The notes under the pieces are model-generated. The model was not told where the DNA came from, did no database searches, and saw only the letters and a program-made list of their open reading frames with translations. Below are positions 1 through 8,604 of a DNA stretch of 64,000 nt, in pieces. The position numbers were made by a program, and so were the translations under genes. Position 1 is the first letter of the stretch. Each line of letters begins with the position of its first letter. The stretch covers positions 62,001 to 126,000 of the forward strand of contig DKML01000031.1 in the NCBI GenBank assembly GCA_002470515.1. The letters are read 5' to 3'. Source of the DNA: Proteobacteria bacterium UBA7415 (GTDB lineage Bacteria; Pseudomonadota; Gammaproteobacteria; Arenicellales; Arenicellaceae).

Positions 1-248
1 GATATAGTGCTGTTAAGTGATAAGTCTTTATCATAAAACAAGACGCGACCTAAAGTAGCGCCCGCGTTAGTTGTGGGGTTAGCTGCGGGAGTTGTATCTA
101 TTGCGCCTACGTCCCCTGCCAAAAAGTGTGCTGGCAATGAGGGGTTGGCGTAGTTGTATGTGGTATCGGGCAAAACTGGAATAAGCTCGGTCTGTGCTCG
201 GGATTCTTGAGTAAAAATGAAGGCCAACAATAATATTAAAATGCGCAT
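1..248 (-). CDS. Di-haem cytochrome c peroxidase, N-terminal part (cut by window edge)
   Basis: This reading frame is open from an ATG at 246-248 to the window edge, giving about 82 residues. It begins with a Sec-type signal peptide (Met-Arg, a hydrophobic run, then a likely cleavage after SRAQ). The motifs NPTTNAGATLG and RVLFYDK follow, which in the MauG/cytochrome c peroxidase family lie just before the first CxxCH haem site; that site would fall outside the window. The likely role is periplasmic electron transfer or peroxide reduction. The frame upstream of the ATG stays open to the TAA at 372, but the signal peptide fixes the start at 248. The family call is fairly firm, but the haem motifs cannot be seen. 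Confidence 0.72.
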   Translation of the reverse strand, partial: MRILILLLAFIFTQESRAQTELIPVLPDTTYNYANPSLPAHFLAGDVGAIDTTPAANPTTNAGATLGRVLFYDKDLSLNSTI

Positions 249-371
249 AATTTTTAAGGGATAAGTGTTGATGTAAGTTAGAACCACTCGGCTCGGAACA
301 AACTTTTTAAGCTGTCGCCGAGTCATAATTATGTGGCGATTGCTGATGTTAGGTAGTGCAAAAATAACTAC

Positions 372-506
372 TTAGCTGAGGGTTGAGTCTAGTACCCAAT
401 CACCGCCTAGCTGTACGTTGGCGGCAGAATCAAGATCTAACGTAGCGCATGCTGCTAAGCTCCATAACAGGACGAGTAAGAAGAGTCGCTCCATACTGTT
501 ATCCAT
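372..506 (-). CDS. Very small predicted lipoprotein (about 44 aa)
   Basis: This short frame encodes a lipoprotein signal: a hydrophobic stretch ending in the lipobox LAAC, with a start at the ATG of 504-506 or at the internal ATG of 492-494. Only about 23 residues follow the predicted acylated cysteine, ending in GGDWVLDSTLS before a TAA. It lies just upstream of the peroxidase gene on the same strand. It may be a real small lipoprotein or the N-terminal stump of a larger one (the GGDWVL stretch recalls the opening of META/HslJ-type domains). No function can be assigned. Confidence rests only on the clean signal and lipobox. Confidence 0.4.
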   Translation of the reverse strand: MDNSMERLFLLVLLWSLAACATLDLDSAANVQLGGDWVLDSTLS

Positions 507-658
507 TGACGAAGTTTGTATTGTTTTAGTGTGTCTTAATAAAACCAGCGGAATGTGGAGAAATTAAGGAACTTTTTCAGATTGACTGACTGCATTTCTA
601 AGCGGCCGTATGCTCTCTGCGGTCCTGATATTGACGAATGATCATTCATAATCGAATG

Positions 659-1131
659 ATGAACACTTACCAGGGTCACCAGTTTCTACTTGAAATTGTC
701 AGCCAAGCGGTTTGATCATATTTCCGTTTTAATCTAAACCACCGTGATGCCCAAGATTTGTTCGCTGAGCAGAGTGTCAGCCTCAGTTATCAATCAATTC
801 GGTACTGGTGTGTCAAATTTGGCACCAAATATAGCCATCGTCTAAAGCGCAAGCACAAAGAATTTGGCGATGCTTTTTATATGGACAAAGTGCGTGTAAC
901 AATCAACGGTGTCCGGCGCTACTTATAACGAGCCGCGGAGCAGAATGAAGGTGTCGTTGAGTTTCCTTTCAAAAGCGGCGCAATGCCATAGCGGCAAGAC
1001 GTTTTTTAAAAGGCTGTTTCGAAGTCATGGCGGAAAGCCTTGAAAGACCGTGATCGATAAGCTCGGAAACTTTCGAGTCGCGAATTATCACCGGATGTAG
1101 TTCACGATACAACGCAATACTCCAATAATCT
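659..1131 (+). pseudogene. Decayed IS6-family transposase
   Basis: Read from the ATG at 659, this stretch matches IS6-type transposases along most of its length. It has an N-terminal MNTYQGHQF-like start, then FRFNLNHRDAQDLFAEQ, RYWCVKFGTKY, MDKVRVTINGVRRYL (first catalytic Asp region) and finally HDTTQYSNN. In-frame TGA and TAA codons replace tryptophans, further stops follow, and the segment carrying the second Asp (VIDKL) is in another frame. The C-terminal third with the catalytic Glu is missing, and the remnant ends against the stop of the next gene. I saw no terminal inverted repeats. The family call is sure; the element is dead. Confidence 0.8.
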
Positions 1132-1134
1132 ATC

Positions 1135-1539
1135 CTAGCTTTCGGCAAGCGTCCGCAAAACCTCTAAAGCCCGCTCGGCATCGGCTTCGGGCACAAATAC
1201 ATGATCATGATAAAACGCAGCCATGACATTCGCACTAATATTATGACGAGTGAGCGCTTCAGCGATTGCAGCCGTTAGGCCCACTGCATTTAAACTTGAA
1301 TGAACCTTTAAAGTGAGACGTCGAAAGCCATTTTGATCGTCAAAGCCTTTAGCTTTAGCGAACTCTTGTTCAAGTATAAGAGTCAGGCCTTCGTCTTCGC
1401 GAAATGTGGCTATCGCTTTACTGCAATCGGTCGCTGGGTCATCGGTCGTACAAAAGACATACGTTACGAGGTCTAAAACCGGCTCAAGATTAGCCAGCAA
1501 TTTATTGAGATCCTTCTCACCGTTAGCTACAGTATTCAT
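1135..1539 (-). CDS. ACT domain-containing protein
   Basis: A 134-residue cytoplasmic protein built from two ACT-like halves. An N-terminal half contains LEPVLDLVTYVFCTTDD. A C-terminal half contains LTLKVHSSLNAVGLTAAIAEAL and HDHVFVPEADAERALEVL, the usual end of the ACT_3/ACT_7 families. Such small proteins are thought to bind amino acids, but no ligand or partner is known for this one. The ATG overlaps the end of tag by 4 bases, so it is probably co-transcribed and translationally coupled with tag. Its stop codon directly adjoins the decayed transposase. The family assignment is good and the function unknown. Confidence 0.82.
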   Translation of the reverse strand: MNTVANGEKDLNKLLANLEPVLDLVTYVFCTTDDPATDCSKAIATFREDEGLTLILEQEFAKAKGFDDQNGFRRLTLKVHSSLNAVGLTAAIAEALTRHNISANVMAAFYHDHVFVPEADAERALEVLRTLAES

Positions 1540-2117
1540 TTTACCGCCCCAAATCTAAAGCAACTTTGAGTATGGTCAACTACCATGCCACTCGCTTGCA
1601 TAAATGCGTAGCAAATAGTTGATCCTATAAACTTGAATCCCATTTTCTTGAGGGCTTTACTCATTGCATCCGATTCTGGCGTGTTCGCAGGCACATCCTT
1701 TAGTGTTGCAGGCGTATTAATAATTGAAGCGCCGCCTACGAAACTCCAGAGAAATTCGCTAAAAGTAGGCTCGCCATGTTTAGCAGATCTATCCATCATT
1801 TCTAAATACAGTTGCGCATTAACGATAAAGGCATTCACTTTTAACTTATTGCGAATAATACCCGCGTCTGACAATAGCTCGGCTCGTTTAGCCTCGTCGT
1901 ATAGCGCCATCTTGGCTGGATCAAACTGATCAAATACAACGCGATAGTGCTCGCGTTTTCTCAACACGGTAATCCAACTTAAACCCGCTTGCGCACCTTC
2001 CAAATTAAGCATCTCGAACAAACGTTGGTCGTCATACTCTGGAACACCCCATTCTTGATCGTGATACTCCTCGTATAATGAATCTCCCTCGCACCACCAG
2101 CAGCGAGTAACGCTCAC
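1536..2117 (-). CDS. tag: DNA-3-methyladenine glycosylase I
   Basis: This base-excision-repair enzyme removes 3-methyladenine from alkylated DNA. The 193 residues align along the whole length with E. coli Tag, including EYHDQEWGVP, FEMLNLEGAQAGLSW, AGIIRNKLK and GFKFIGSTICYAFMQA. The four zinc ligands of the family are present as Cys6, His19, His182 and Cys186, with the HxxxC pair in VVDHTQSC. It overlaps the upstream MFS-acyltransferase gene and the downstream ACT-domain gene by 4 bases each, so three genes form one tightly packed operon. No anomalies were seen. Confidence 0.96.
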   Translation of the reverse strand: MSVTRCWWCEGDSLYEEYHDQEWGVPEYDDQRLFEMLNLEGAQAGLSWITVLRKREHYRVVFDQFDPAKMALYDEAKRAELLSDAGIIRNKLKVNAFIVNAQLYLEMMDRSAKHGEPTFSEFLWSFVGGASIINTPATLKDVPANTPESDAMSKALKKMGFKFIGSTICYAFMQASGMVVDHTQSCFRFGAVK

Positions 2118-3970
2118 TGTTGTTCGCCCCGCAAGGCAATAACTTTCTCATGCATGGACAAACGATTTGCTTCTTCAGGCGGTACAGATTCGCCGCTGAT
2201 TACACTAATACGGCGCATCCAGCTCGTTGGTAATCCTTTCATTGCGCTGCCCTTATGTCGCGAAAACCATGTGCCCCATACGCCTCTTAAGGCAATTGGT
2301 ACAACCGGTACTGGGGTGCGCTTTAATATCTGATCTATGCCTGGCTGAAATTTGGCAATTTCACCATCGCGTGTGATTCCGCCTTCAGGAAAAAGCACCA
2401 CTAAACGGCCTTTTTCTAAGCACTCAGCAATTTCATTAAACGCGTTAGTGAACACCACCTCGTCCGCCTTTTTGGTATTGATGGGTATTGATTTCATTCC
2501 ACGAAAAAGCCAATTCATAACGGGCATCCGATAAAAAGGTTCGTACATAACGTATCGCGCAGGACGCGGCAGCAATGCGTGCAAAATCATCGGGTCAATA
2601 AAGCTAACGTGGTTGCATACAATCAACGCGCCGCCCTCTTCTGGAACGTTGTGTAGGTCTACTTTCTCCACTCTATAAATACTATGGATCAACAACCAAG
2701 CAACAAACCGCAACACAAACTCGGGCACCATCCACATAATGTAAACAGTAACAATCGCCGTTAGCACCGCAGTGACCTTGAAGATGTTTAAAACGTCATA
2801 ACCAAGCAACAACATACCCGCGGCCATAATGCCTGCCGTGATCATAAAGATTGCGTTAATTATATTGTTTGCCGCGATAACCCGAGAGCGGTCAGCTTCG
2901 TCGGTTCGAATTTGCATGAACGCATACAACGGAACAAGAAACAGGCCCGCACTTATGGCAATCATAATCATGTTAATGATGACGGCGACAATCCCTGGAG
3001 TAACTGCAAGCTCAGCGAGTGTTCTCAATTGATCGGCAGGCGGCAAGGCGGTTTCACCCAGCATCCATGTAAATACGGCCATACCCACCGCACCTATTGG
3101 CATCAACCCAATCTCTACGCGACCCGACGACAACCACGAGCACAGCAAAGAGCCAATACCAATACCAACGGAGAACGTGGCAAGTAATAGAGTCGCTACC
3201 TGATCATCACCTTGCAAAACGTTTTGAGCGAAGGCCGGAAATTGCGACAAAATTATTGAACCCAAAAACCAAAACCACGAAATTGCCAAAACTGACAAAA
3301 ACACCATACGGTCTCGATAGGTGATTTTTAGTATGTCGCGCGTGCCGCTCCAGAACTTATAAGAAATTTTCAAGTTCGACGCAGCCACTTTTGCGCTGGG
3401 TATCTGAAAGCTCACTAAATAACCCAATGCAGCAACAAACAAGATTGTTAACATAAGCCAAAGATCGTTAGATGCATCTCCGGCCAACAACCCCCCGAGC
3501 ACTGTGCCAAATAGAATGGCGATAAACGTGGCCGCCTCAACAAAACCATTAGCCTGTAGAAGACGGGTTCGTTCAATATGCTGCGGCAAAATGCTGTACT
3601 TAATTGGACCGAAAAATGCCGACTGCGTCCCCATCAAAAACAGGATCAGCAGCATGAGTGGAACAGAGGCAAGGAAAATGGCAATACAACCTAAGATCAT
3701 GATGCCAATCTCAGCAAGCTTAATATTTTGAATTAGCCATGCCTTCTCGTATTTATCTGCAAGTTGCCCCGCTAAAGAACCAAACAAGAAAAACGGTAGG
3801 ATGAATAGTATCGCCGCAACGTTGACTAACACGCCTTGATTTTCAGATACTAATCGATAAGTGACCATGATAATCAAAGCACTCTTATAGATATTGTCGT
3901 TAAATGCCCCCAAAAACTGGGTGCAAAAATACGGCAAAAAACGACGTTGTGTGAGCAGATTGTCACTCAT
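2114..3970 (-). CDS. MFS transporter fused to a PlsC-type acyltransferase (LplT-Aas-like)
   Basis: A 618-residue inner-membrane protein. Residues 1 to about 410 form a 12-helix major facilitator domain resembling the lysophospholipid flippase LplT. Residues from about 440 form a cytoplasmic PlsC-like acyltransferase with the HxxxxD motif in CNHVSFIDP and the FPEGGITR glycerol-phosphate-binding block. The likely role is import of lysophospholipids and their re-acylation. In the larger Aas-type fusions a third acyl-ACP synthetase domain follows; it is absent here and the gene ends cleanly after the acyltransferase. First gene of the tag/ACT operon. The domain call is firm and the substrate inferred. 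Confidence 0.88.
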   Translation of the reverse strand: MSDNLLTQRRFLPYFCTQFLGAFNDNIYKSALIIMVTYRLVSENQGVLVNVAAILFILPFFLFGSLAGQLADKYEKAWLIQNIKLAEIGIMILGCIAIFLASVPLMLLILFLMGTQSAFFGPIKYSILPQHIERTRLLQANGFVEAATFIAILFGTVLGGLLAGDASNDLWLMLTILFVAALGYLVSFQIPSAKVAASNLKISYKFWSGTRDILKITYRDRMVFLSVLAISWFWFLGSIILSQFPAFAQNVLQGDDQVATLLLATFSVGIGIGSLLCSWLSSGRVEIGLMPIGAVGMAVFTWMLGETALPPADQLRTLAELAVTPGIVAVIINMIMIAISAGLFLVPLYAFMQIRTDEADRSRVIAANNIINAIFMITAGIMAAGMLLLGYDVLNIFKVTAVLTAIVTVYIMWMVPEFVLRFVAWLLIHSIYRVEKVDLHNVPEEGGALIVCNHVSFIDPMILHALLPRPARYVMYEPFYRMPVMNWLFRGMKSIPINTKKADEVVFTNAFNEIAECLEKGRLVVLFPEGGITRDGEIAKFQPGIDQILKRTPVPVVPIALRGVWGTWFSRHKGSAMKGLPTSWMRRISVISGESVPPEEANRLSMHEKVIALRGEQQ

Positions 3971-4127
3971 ACTGGCGATACCTTTTATATGATGTTTTTT
4001 CTATTGGGCCTAAAATAACATTTAAGCTCTGCTTTTAGTAGATATGCCCTACCTCAGCACCTATATTGCTCAACCAACAATATTCGACACTACTTGAAAT
4101 TCCAACCAAATTGAACAGAGAGCCAAA

Positions 4128-5225
4128 TTGAAAACGGTTGATTGCATTATTGTTGGACAAGGCTTAGCAGGCTCGTTACTCGCTATGCGATTACTGGCCG
4201 ACGGCAAACGCGTTATGGTGATTGATAACGCGCATTTTGGCGCTGCCTCCCATGTCGCCGCTGGAATAATAAATCCGATTACAGGTCATAGATTAAACAT
4301 TACTTCGGACTTCGCACAATTCGCTCTCGCAGCCAAAGCCGAGTACGCGAGACTTAATGATGTCTTAGGGCGAAATGAGTCAGAGTCCTTTTACCAAACC
4401 ATAGAGCAGCAACGCCTGATTAAAAATACTGGTCAGGCCGAATACTTAGCGAAACGCTTAAACGAGCCCGCTTATAAAGAATACTTAGAATCCAAGCAAA
4501 GAGCTTCTTCGGATGTTGATACTCCTGAATTGGTCGATAGAGGTTTTGGGGTATTAAATATAAAGCAGTCAGCGGTGGTTGATAGTAAGGCGTTATTGAC
4601 GGCGGTTGCTGAGCACCTTGACGCTCAAGATTCCAGACTCATCGAAAAATTTGATTACGCAGAACTAGTGTCAGCTGGCGATACGGTCCGCTATAAAAAC
4701 ATTACCGCGAGGTCGGTGGTTTTCTGCGAAGGTTATCAAGCCATCCACAACCCGTGGTTAAAGGACTTACCGTTTAAGCTAGCCAAAGGAGATGTTCTGA
4801 CTGTAAGAAAAGATACGTCTCACCCACAGCAAACCATCGAGCAAGAACGGCTTCTGAATTGGGGATCTTGGCTTCTTAGCAACCCATACGACCGTACCGA
4901 AAAACTTGGCTCGACTTACGAATGGAACGACTTAGACACGAGCATTGAAAGCGTTTGCGCGAAGGCCAACGCAAATAAACTGCTCACTAGCCTAAATGAA
5001 AATACCAACGGCAAATACCAAATCGTTGCGCACGAAGTCGGTATACGACCTACAACAACTCAACGAATACCGTTCATAGGCGCACTATCTGGCTTAAGCA
5101 ATGCGTATTGCTTTAACGGGTTTGGCAGCAAAGGCTGCCTGATCATCCCCTATTATGCTCAACTAATGAGCGCGCATATTCAATCAGGCGCGCCGTTACC
5201 TAAGGAGTTATGCCAATGGCTCTAA
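4128..5225 (+). CDS. FAD-dependent oxidoreductase, DAO family; possible MnmC(o)-like enzyme
   Basis: A 365-residue flavoprotein with the dinucleotide-binding GQGLAG at residues 10-15, then AAGIINPITGHR and, near the C-terminus, GIRPTTTQRIPFIG and FNGFGSKG, as in the D-amino-acid-oxidase fold. It starts with TTG; no ATG exists before the Rossmann motif, so the rare start looks real. The stop overlaps the start of an MnmM-like methyltransferase. In E. coli the bifunctional MnmC fuses a DAO domain, which removes the carboxymethyl group of cmnm5s2U34 in tRNA, to a methyltransferase. The gene pair here may be a split version. The fold is certain; the tRNA role is inferred from context. Confidence 0.8.
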   Translation: MKTVDCIIVGQGLAGSLLAMRLLADGKRVMVIDNAHFGAASHVAAGIINPITGHRLNITSDFAQFALAAKAEYARLNDVLGRNESESFYQTIEQQRLIKNTGQAEYLAKRLNEPAYKEYLESKQRASSDVDTPELVDRGFGVLNIKQSAVVDSKALLTAVAEHLDAQDSRLIEKFDYAELVSAGDTVRYKNITARSVVFCEGYQAIHNPWLKDLPFKLAKGDVLTVRKDTSHPQQTIEQERLLNWGSWLLSNPYDRTEKLGSTYEWNDLDTSIESVCAKANANKLLTSLNENTNGKYQIVAHEVGIRPTTTQRIPFIGALSGLSNAYCFNGFGSKGCLIIPYYAQLMSAHIQSGAPLPKELCQWL

Positions 5226-5803
5226 CGTTGACCCACCAAGCACATCAAATAATTCGGGATCACTTTGATGCTGAGAATGTGGCTCATAGCTTTGCAATCG
5301 ATGCCACGTGCGGCAATGGTCACGACACACTCTTCTTGCTTGAATTAGGGTTTGCACAGCTCGTGGGCTTTGATATTCAAGATCGTGCCTTGCTCGCCAC
5401 CCAAGAACGCTGCAAAAATTACTCAGTCGATAGACTGACATTAGTGAATGAGAGCCACAGCATGCTCGCTGAAACCATTCACGATCTGAAATTATCATCA
5501 CACAAATTGTCTTGTGTGGTCTTTAACCTGGGTTACTTACCCAGTGGCGACAAAGCCATCGCTACCCAGAGTAGGTCTACACTTGAGGCTCTAGATCAAG
5601 CGTGTTCTGCATTAGCGAACGGCGGTTTGATTTCACTCCTTTGCTATCCTGGCCACCCTCATGGTGTCGAGGAAACCGCCGATTTGATTCAAGCACTTAC
5701 CAATCTCGACATTTCTGGGGCATTCACGCTCAGACGCTATGATTCTGAGCGTGCGTCAGCAACCACTCCAGTCTTACTGACACTCGAAAAACACGCCAAC
5801 TAA
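5216..5803 (+). CDS. MnmM/YtqB-type SAM-dependent methyltransferase
   Basis: A class I methyltransferase of 195 residues. Motif I is DATCGNGHDT, followed by GFDIQDRAL, then the family block NLGYLPSGDKAI and CYPGHPHG. These are typical of the YtqB group; B. subtilis YtqB (MnmM) methylates nm5s2U to mnm5s2U at the tRNA wobble position. An ATG at 5210 is also in frame, but AAGGAG at 5203-5208 sits 7-8 bases before the ATG at 5216, so the latter is chosen. It overlaps the FAD oxidoreductase gene by 10 bases, indicating translational coupling. The family is firm; the role in this organism is inferred. Confidence 0.85.
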   Translation: MALTLTHQAHQIIRDHFDAENVAHSFAIDATCGNGHDTLFLLELGFAQLVGFDIQDRALLATQERCKNYSVDRLTLVNESHSMLAETIHDLKLSSHKLSCVVFNLGYLPSGDKAIATQSRSTLEALDQACSALANGGLISLLCYPGHPHGVEETADLIQALTNLDISGAFTLRRYDSERASATTPVLLTLEKHAN

Positions 5804-5839
5804 AACACCGTTAAAGAAGTACGCTCAGTCTTGTTAAGG

Positions 5840-7168
5840 TTACTCTCCTTCGCGCTTGTAGATTCGAACATAATCTACTTCCATTTTCGCTGGAAACGCG
5901 TTTAGGTCAGTGGGTCCACCGGCACTTCCCCATCCGCCGCCAACGGCGATGTTCAAGATTACATGAAAAGGATGATCGAAAGGCCAAGCTTGCCAATCAT
6001 CTGAATCTTTAAGGTAAGTGAAATACAGTGTGTTGTTCAGGAAAACATCGATTCTCTCGGCACTCCATTCCATGGCATAAACATTAAACCCCTCATTTAC
6101 AGCTGGCGCTTCAATACTGGCTTTGCGCTGTTCGCCGTTTACCCAGTAGTACGCTTTAGTGTGCACGGTGCCGTGAACACGATTCATGTCGTAACCTACG
6201 TGTTCCATAATATCGATTTCGCCTGAATTCGGCCACGCGTCGCAATCATCGCTACCTTGCCAATCAGTGCCAGCGCCGCAATTTGACGCGTATTTAAAAG
6301 GATCGCTCGGTAGCATCCAAATCGCCGGCCACGTTCCTTGGCCTTCAGGTAACTTGGCACGTGCTTCAACTCGGCCATACAAAAGGTCACCTTTGCCCAT
6401 GGAGTGAATTCGACCCGATGTAATATTCCCCTCATTAACGATCGCTTCTATGACGAGATTGCCATTTTCTACCCGAACGTTTTTCAGGTCGTCGGTGTAC
6501 TCTTGTTCTTCGTCGTTTACTTTTTCCGCAGGCCAAATATCGTGAGTCCATTTGTCAGGATCAGGAGCGCCTTGATAATCAAATTCATCGCTCCACACCA
6601 AGTTCCACCCCGCCAGTGGTGCTATTGGTTTGGTTTGCACCACAATTGCACTTAATATCGGCTCACCCGCTTTGGCATTAAATTGAATGTCTAAAACACC
6701 ATCAACAACGTCTGCATTCAACACGGTTCTATCTACTGAGGATCTTGGGTTTCCGTCTCGAGCAACACGGACATCAAGGTTAGGTATCACCACTTGTCCT
6801 TCAACTAACACGTCGAATACACGAGCGCCAAAAGGAATATCGTCCGGTTCGGCAAACCTAAATGTAATATCGTAGGTGCCATTAGGAAGAGCGTGCTGCA
6901 AATGCATATCTCCAGCACGATAGGTTTGGTAAACAGTATTGTCTTGCGCTCCTTTGATGTTTTCAATCTGGCCTTTAACAGCCGTAGACTCAAATTGATC
7001 AGCGTCGTATATAATCTCGTCATCGCCCGTATATCCTGGACCCCCTATATTGGTCGCCCACACCACATTCGATACATGACTAGATATACTTGACTGGTTG
7101 GTTTGCGACCCACAACCCTGTAGTAAAAGCAGCGACAGACTCAAACACGCAATAACGATTTTTTTCAT
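5840..7168 (-). CDS. GH16 endo-beta-1,3-glucanase (laminarinase) lipoprotein with malectin-like domain
   Basis: A secreted lipoprotein of 442 residues. The signal peptide ends in the lipobox LQGC with Cys19; no Asp follows at +2, so outer-membrane anchoring is expected. Residues of about 35-180 form a malectin-like carbohydrate-binding module (IYDADQFES, NGTYDITFRFAEP). Residues from about 190 form the GH16 domain, with GEIDIMEH carrying Glu317, Asp319 and Glu322, the catalytic ExDxxE triad. It should cut laminarin-type beta-1,3-glucans at the cell surface. AAGGG lies 6 bases before the ATG. It is divergent from the LytS/LytTR pair and lies near two GH3 genes, which supports a beta-glucan locus. 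Confidence 0.93.
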   Translation of the reverse strand: MKKIVIACLSLSLLLLQGCGSQTNQSSISSHVSNVVWATNIGGPGYTGDDEIIYDADQFESTAVKGQIENIKGAQDNTVYQTYRAGDMHLQHALPNGTYDITFRFAEPDDIPFGARVFDVLVEGQVVIPNLDVRVARDGNPRSSVDRTVLNADVVDGVLDIQFNAKAGEPILSAIVVQTKPIAPLAGWNLVWSDEFDYQGAPDPDKWTHDIWPAEKVNDEEQEYTDDLKNVRVENGNLVIEAIVNEGNITSGRIHSMGKGDLLYGRVEARAKLPEGQGTWPAIWMLPSDPFKYASNCGAGTDWQGSDDCDAWPNSGEIDIMEHVGYDMNRVHGTVHTKAYYWVNGEQRKASIEAPAVNEGFNVYAMEWSAERIDVFLNNTLYFTYLKDSDDWQAWPFDHPFHVILNIAVGGGWGSAGGPTDLNAFPAKMEVDYVRIYKREGE

Positions 7169-7339
7169 TAGGACCCTTTCTTAATAAGGTTTTGTTAACC
7201 GCAACAGCGCGGCGACTTTACCCAAATTCTGTCATCAAGAGAAACCAGCATCGACCAAGTTATTGTATTTGTTCTAACTTAAACCTCTAGAATCGAAAAA
7301 GTCGTTACTATTCTCTAATTGTGAATGGTGACGTAAGCC

Positions 7340-7378
7340 ATTAAATCAGGCCGTTAAATCAGGCGAATAAACTAGGCC
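7340..7378 (+). repeat. Three tandem 13-bp repeats upstream of the LytS-like kinase gene
   Basis: Three head-to-tail 13-base units lie at 7340-7352, 7353-7365 and 7366-7378. The first two differ at the first and last bases only (core TTAAATCAGGC); the third is more diverged (AATAAACTAGGCC). They sit between the divergent GH16 and kinase genes, about 84 bases before the preferred kinase start, where iterated regulator sites could lie. LytTR regulators bind repeated short elements, but these units do not clearly match the LytTR consensus. Function is unknown. Confidence 0.6.
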
Positions 7379-7461
7379 GATAACGGCGAATCGATGCATT
7401 TATGCATAAGCTGCAGCGTACAGCGAATGTCGCATTACTTTTCTATCGGAGGGCAATTCCC

Positions 7462-8604
7462 GTGAATGTTTCTAAAAGCACTGTTTATCTGCCCAAAGAC
7501 TTCAAACACTTTTGGCCTCTACAGCTCGCCTTTTGGTCTAGCCTATGTGTCATTACGTTTTTTACTCTGACCGTTTGGTACGGGCAAATTGGTTGGCGAC
7601 ACCTTAGCCATACCGGCGTTCAAGGACTGCTCGGTTTGCTATTGTCCTATCCATTGCACATTGGTTTCAGCCGAATCTGGAACGAACCGATAAAAGTACG
7701 CGTACCCGTTAGCGTGGTAGCCGTCGCTGCAGTTGCCGGTTTGTGGAATATAAGCCGAATGATTTTATTCGTATGGCTGACCGACGAAACGGATATCTGG
7801 ACTGACTTTGGTGGCTGGTACTTTGGCGCAATTTTTGTTTTCTTGTGCTGGGCCGCGCTCTATCACGGCATTAGTTACTACCAGTTACTGCAAAACGAAA
7901 GCGTTATGAAACTTGATGCTGAAGCATCAGTAAGCCAAGAAAAATTGAAACGCTTGGTTGCTGAGTCTGATGCCAAAGACGCGCAATTAAAGATGCTCCG
8001 TTATCAACTGAACCCCCATTTTTTGTTTAACACCCTCAACGCGATTAATTCCTTAGTTGGAACTGAAAAGCCGCAACGAGCACAAAAAATGATTGTGCAG
8101 TTGAGTAAATTTCTTCGTTACTCGCTAGACAATAACCCTGAAATGAAGACGCCTCTAGGTCGCGAAATTGATGCCTTGATGCTCTATCTAGAAATTGAAA
8201 AGACACGCTTCGGTGAACGCCTCAAACTTGATTTTTTAATTGATGAAAATACTAAATCAGCGTTAGTCCCAAGCCTTCTATTGCAACCAATTATCGAAAA
8301 CTCCATGAAATACGCCATCGCCAAAAGTGAGCATGGAGGGGAGATTCGCTTACGAGCCCATGCCTCTGACGACGCTCTACTCATGGAGTTAAGCGATACC
8401 GGTGCGGGATCAAAAATACACAGCAGCAAGCTCAAAAGCGGCTCTGGACGCGGGATCGGCTTACGCAATACCATGGATAGACTCACAGCATTTTACGGTT
8501 CTGAATTTAAGTTCGAGCTAGCGCCAAGCTCCTCTGGAGGACTGAAAACAACAATTCGAATTCCTTACGAACTTAACGACGAAACATCTAGGCCAGTTAA
8601 ATGA
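7462..8604 (+). CDS. LytS/YehU-type sensor histidine kinase
   Basis: An inner-membrane kinase of about 380 residues. Four predicted membrane helices fill the first 150 residues. A His_kinase domain follows, with the phospho-acceptor in LRYQLNPHFLFNTLNAI, and then an HATPase_c domain (LQPIIENSMKYA, GRGIGLRNTMDRL). The preferred start is GTG at 7462, because GGAGGG at 7448-7453 lies 8 bases before it. An in-frame ATG at 7402 would add 20 poorly fitting residues. The gene overlaps the LytTR regulator by 4 bases. Its place between the GH16 and GH3 genes suggests it senses glucan breakdown products or related signals; the signal itself is unknown. Confidence 0.92.
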   Translation: MNVSKSTVYLPKDFKHFWPLQLAFWSSLCVITFFTLTVWYGQIGWRHLSHTGVQGLLGLLLSYPLHIGFSRIWNEPIKVRVPVSVVAVAAVAGLWNISRMILFVWLTDETDIWTDFGGWYFGAIFVFLCWAALYHGISYYQLLQNESVMKLDAEASVSQEKLKRLVAESDAKDAQLKMLRYQLNPHFLFNTLNAINSLVGTEKPQRAQKMIVQLSKFLRYSLDNNPEMKTPLGREIDALMLYLEIEKTRFGERLKLDFLIDENTKSALVPSLLLQPIIENSMKYAIAKSEHGGEIRLRAHASDDALLMELSDTGAGSKIHSSKLKSGSGRGIGLRNTMDRLTAFYGSEFKFELAPSSSGGLKTTIRIPYELNDETSRPVK

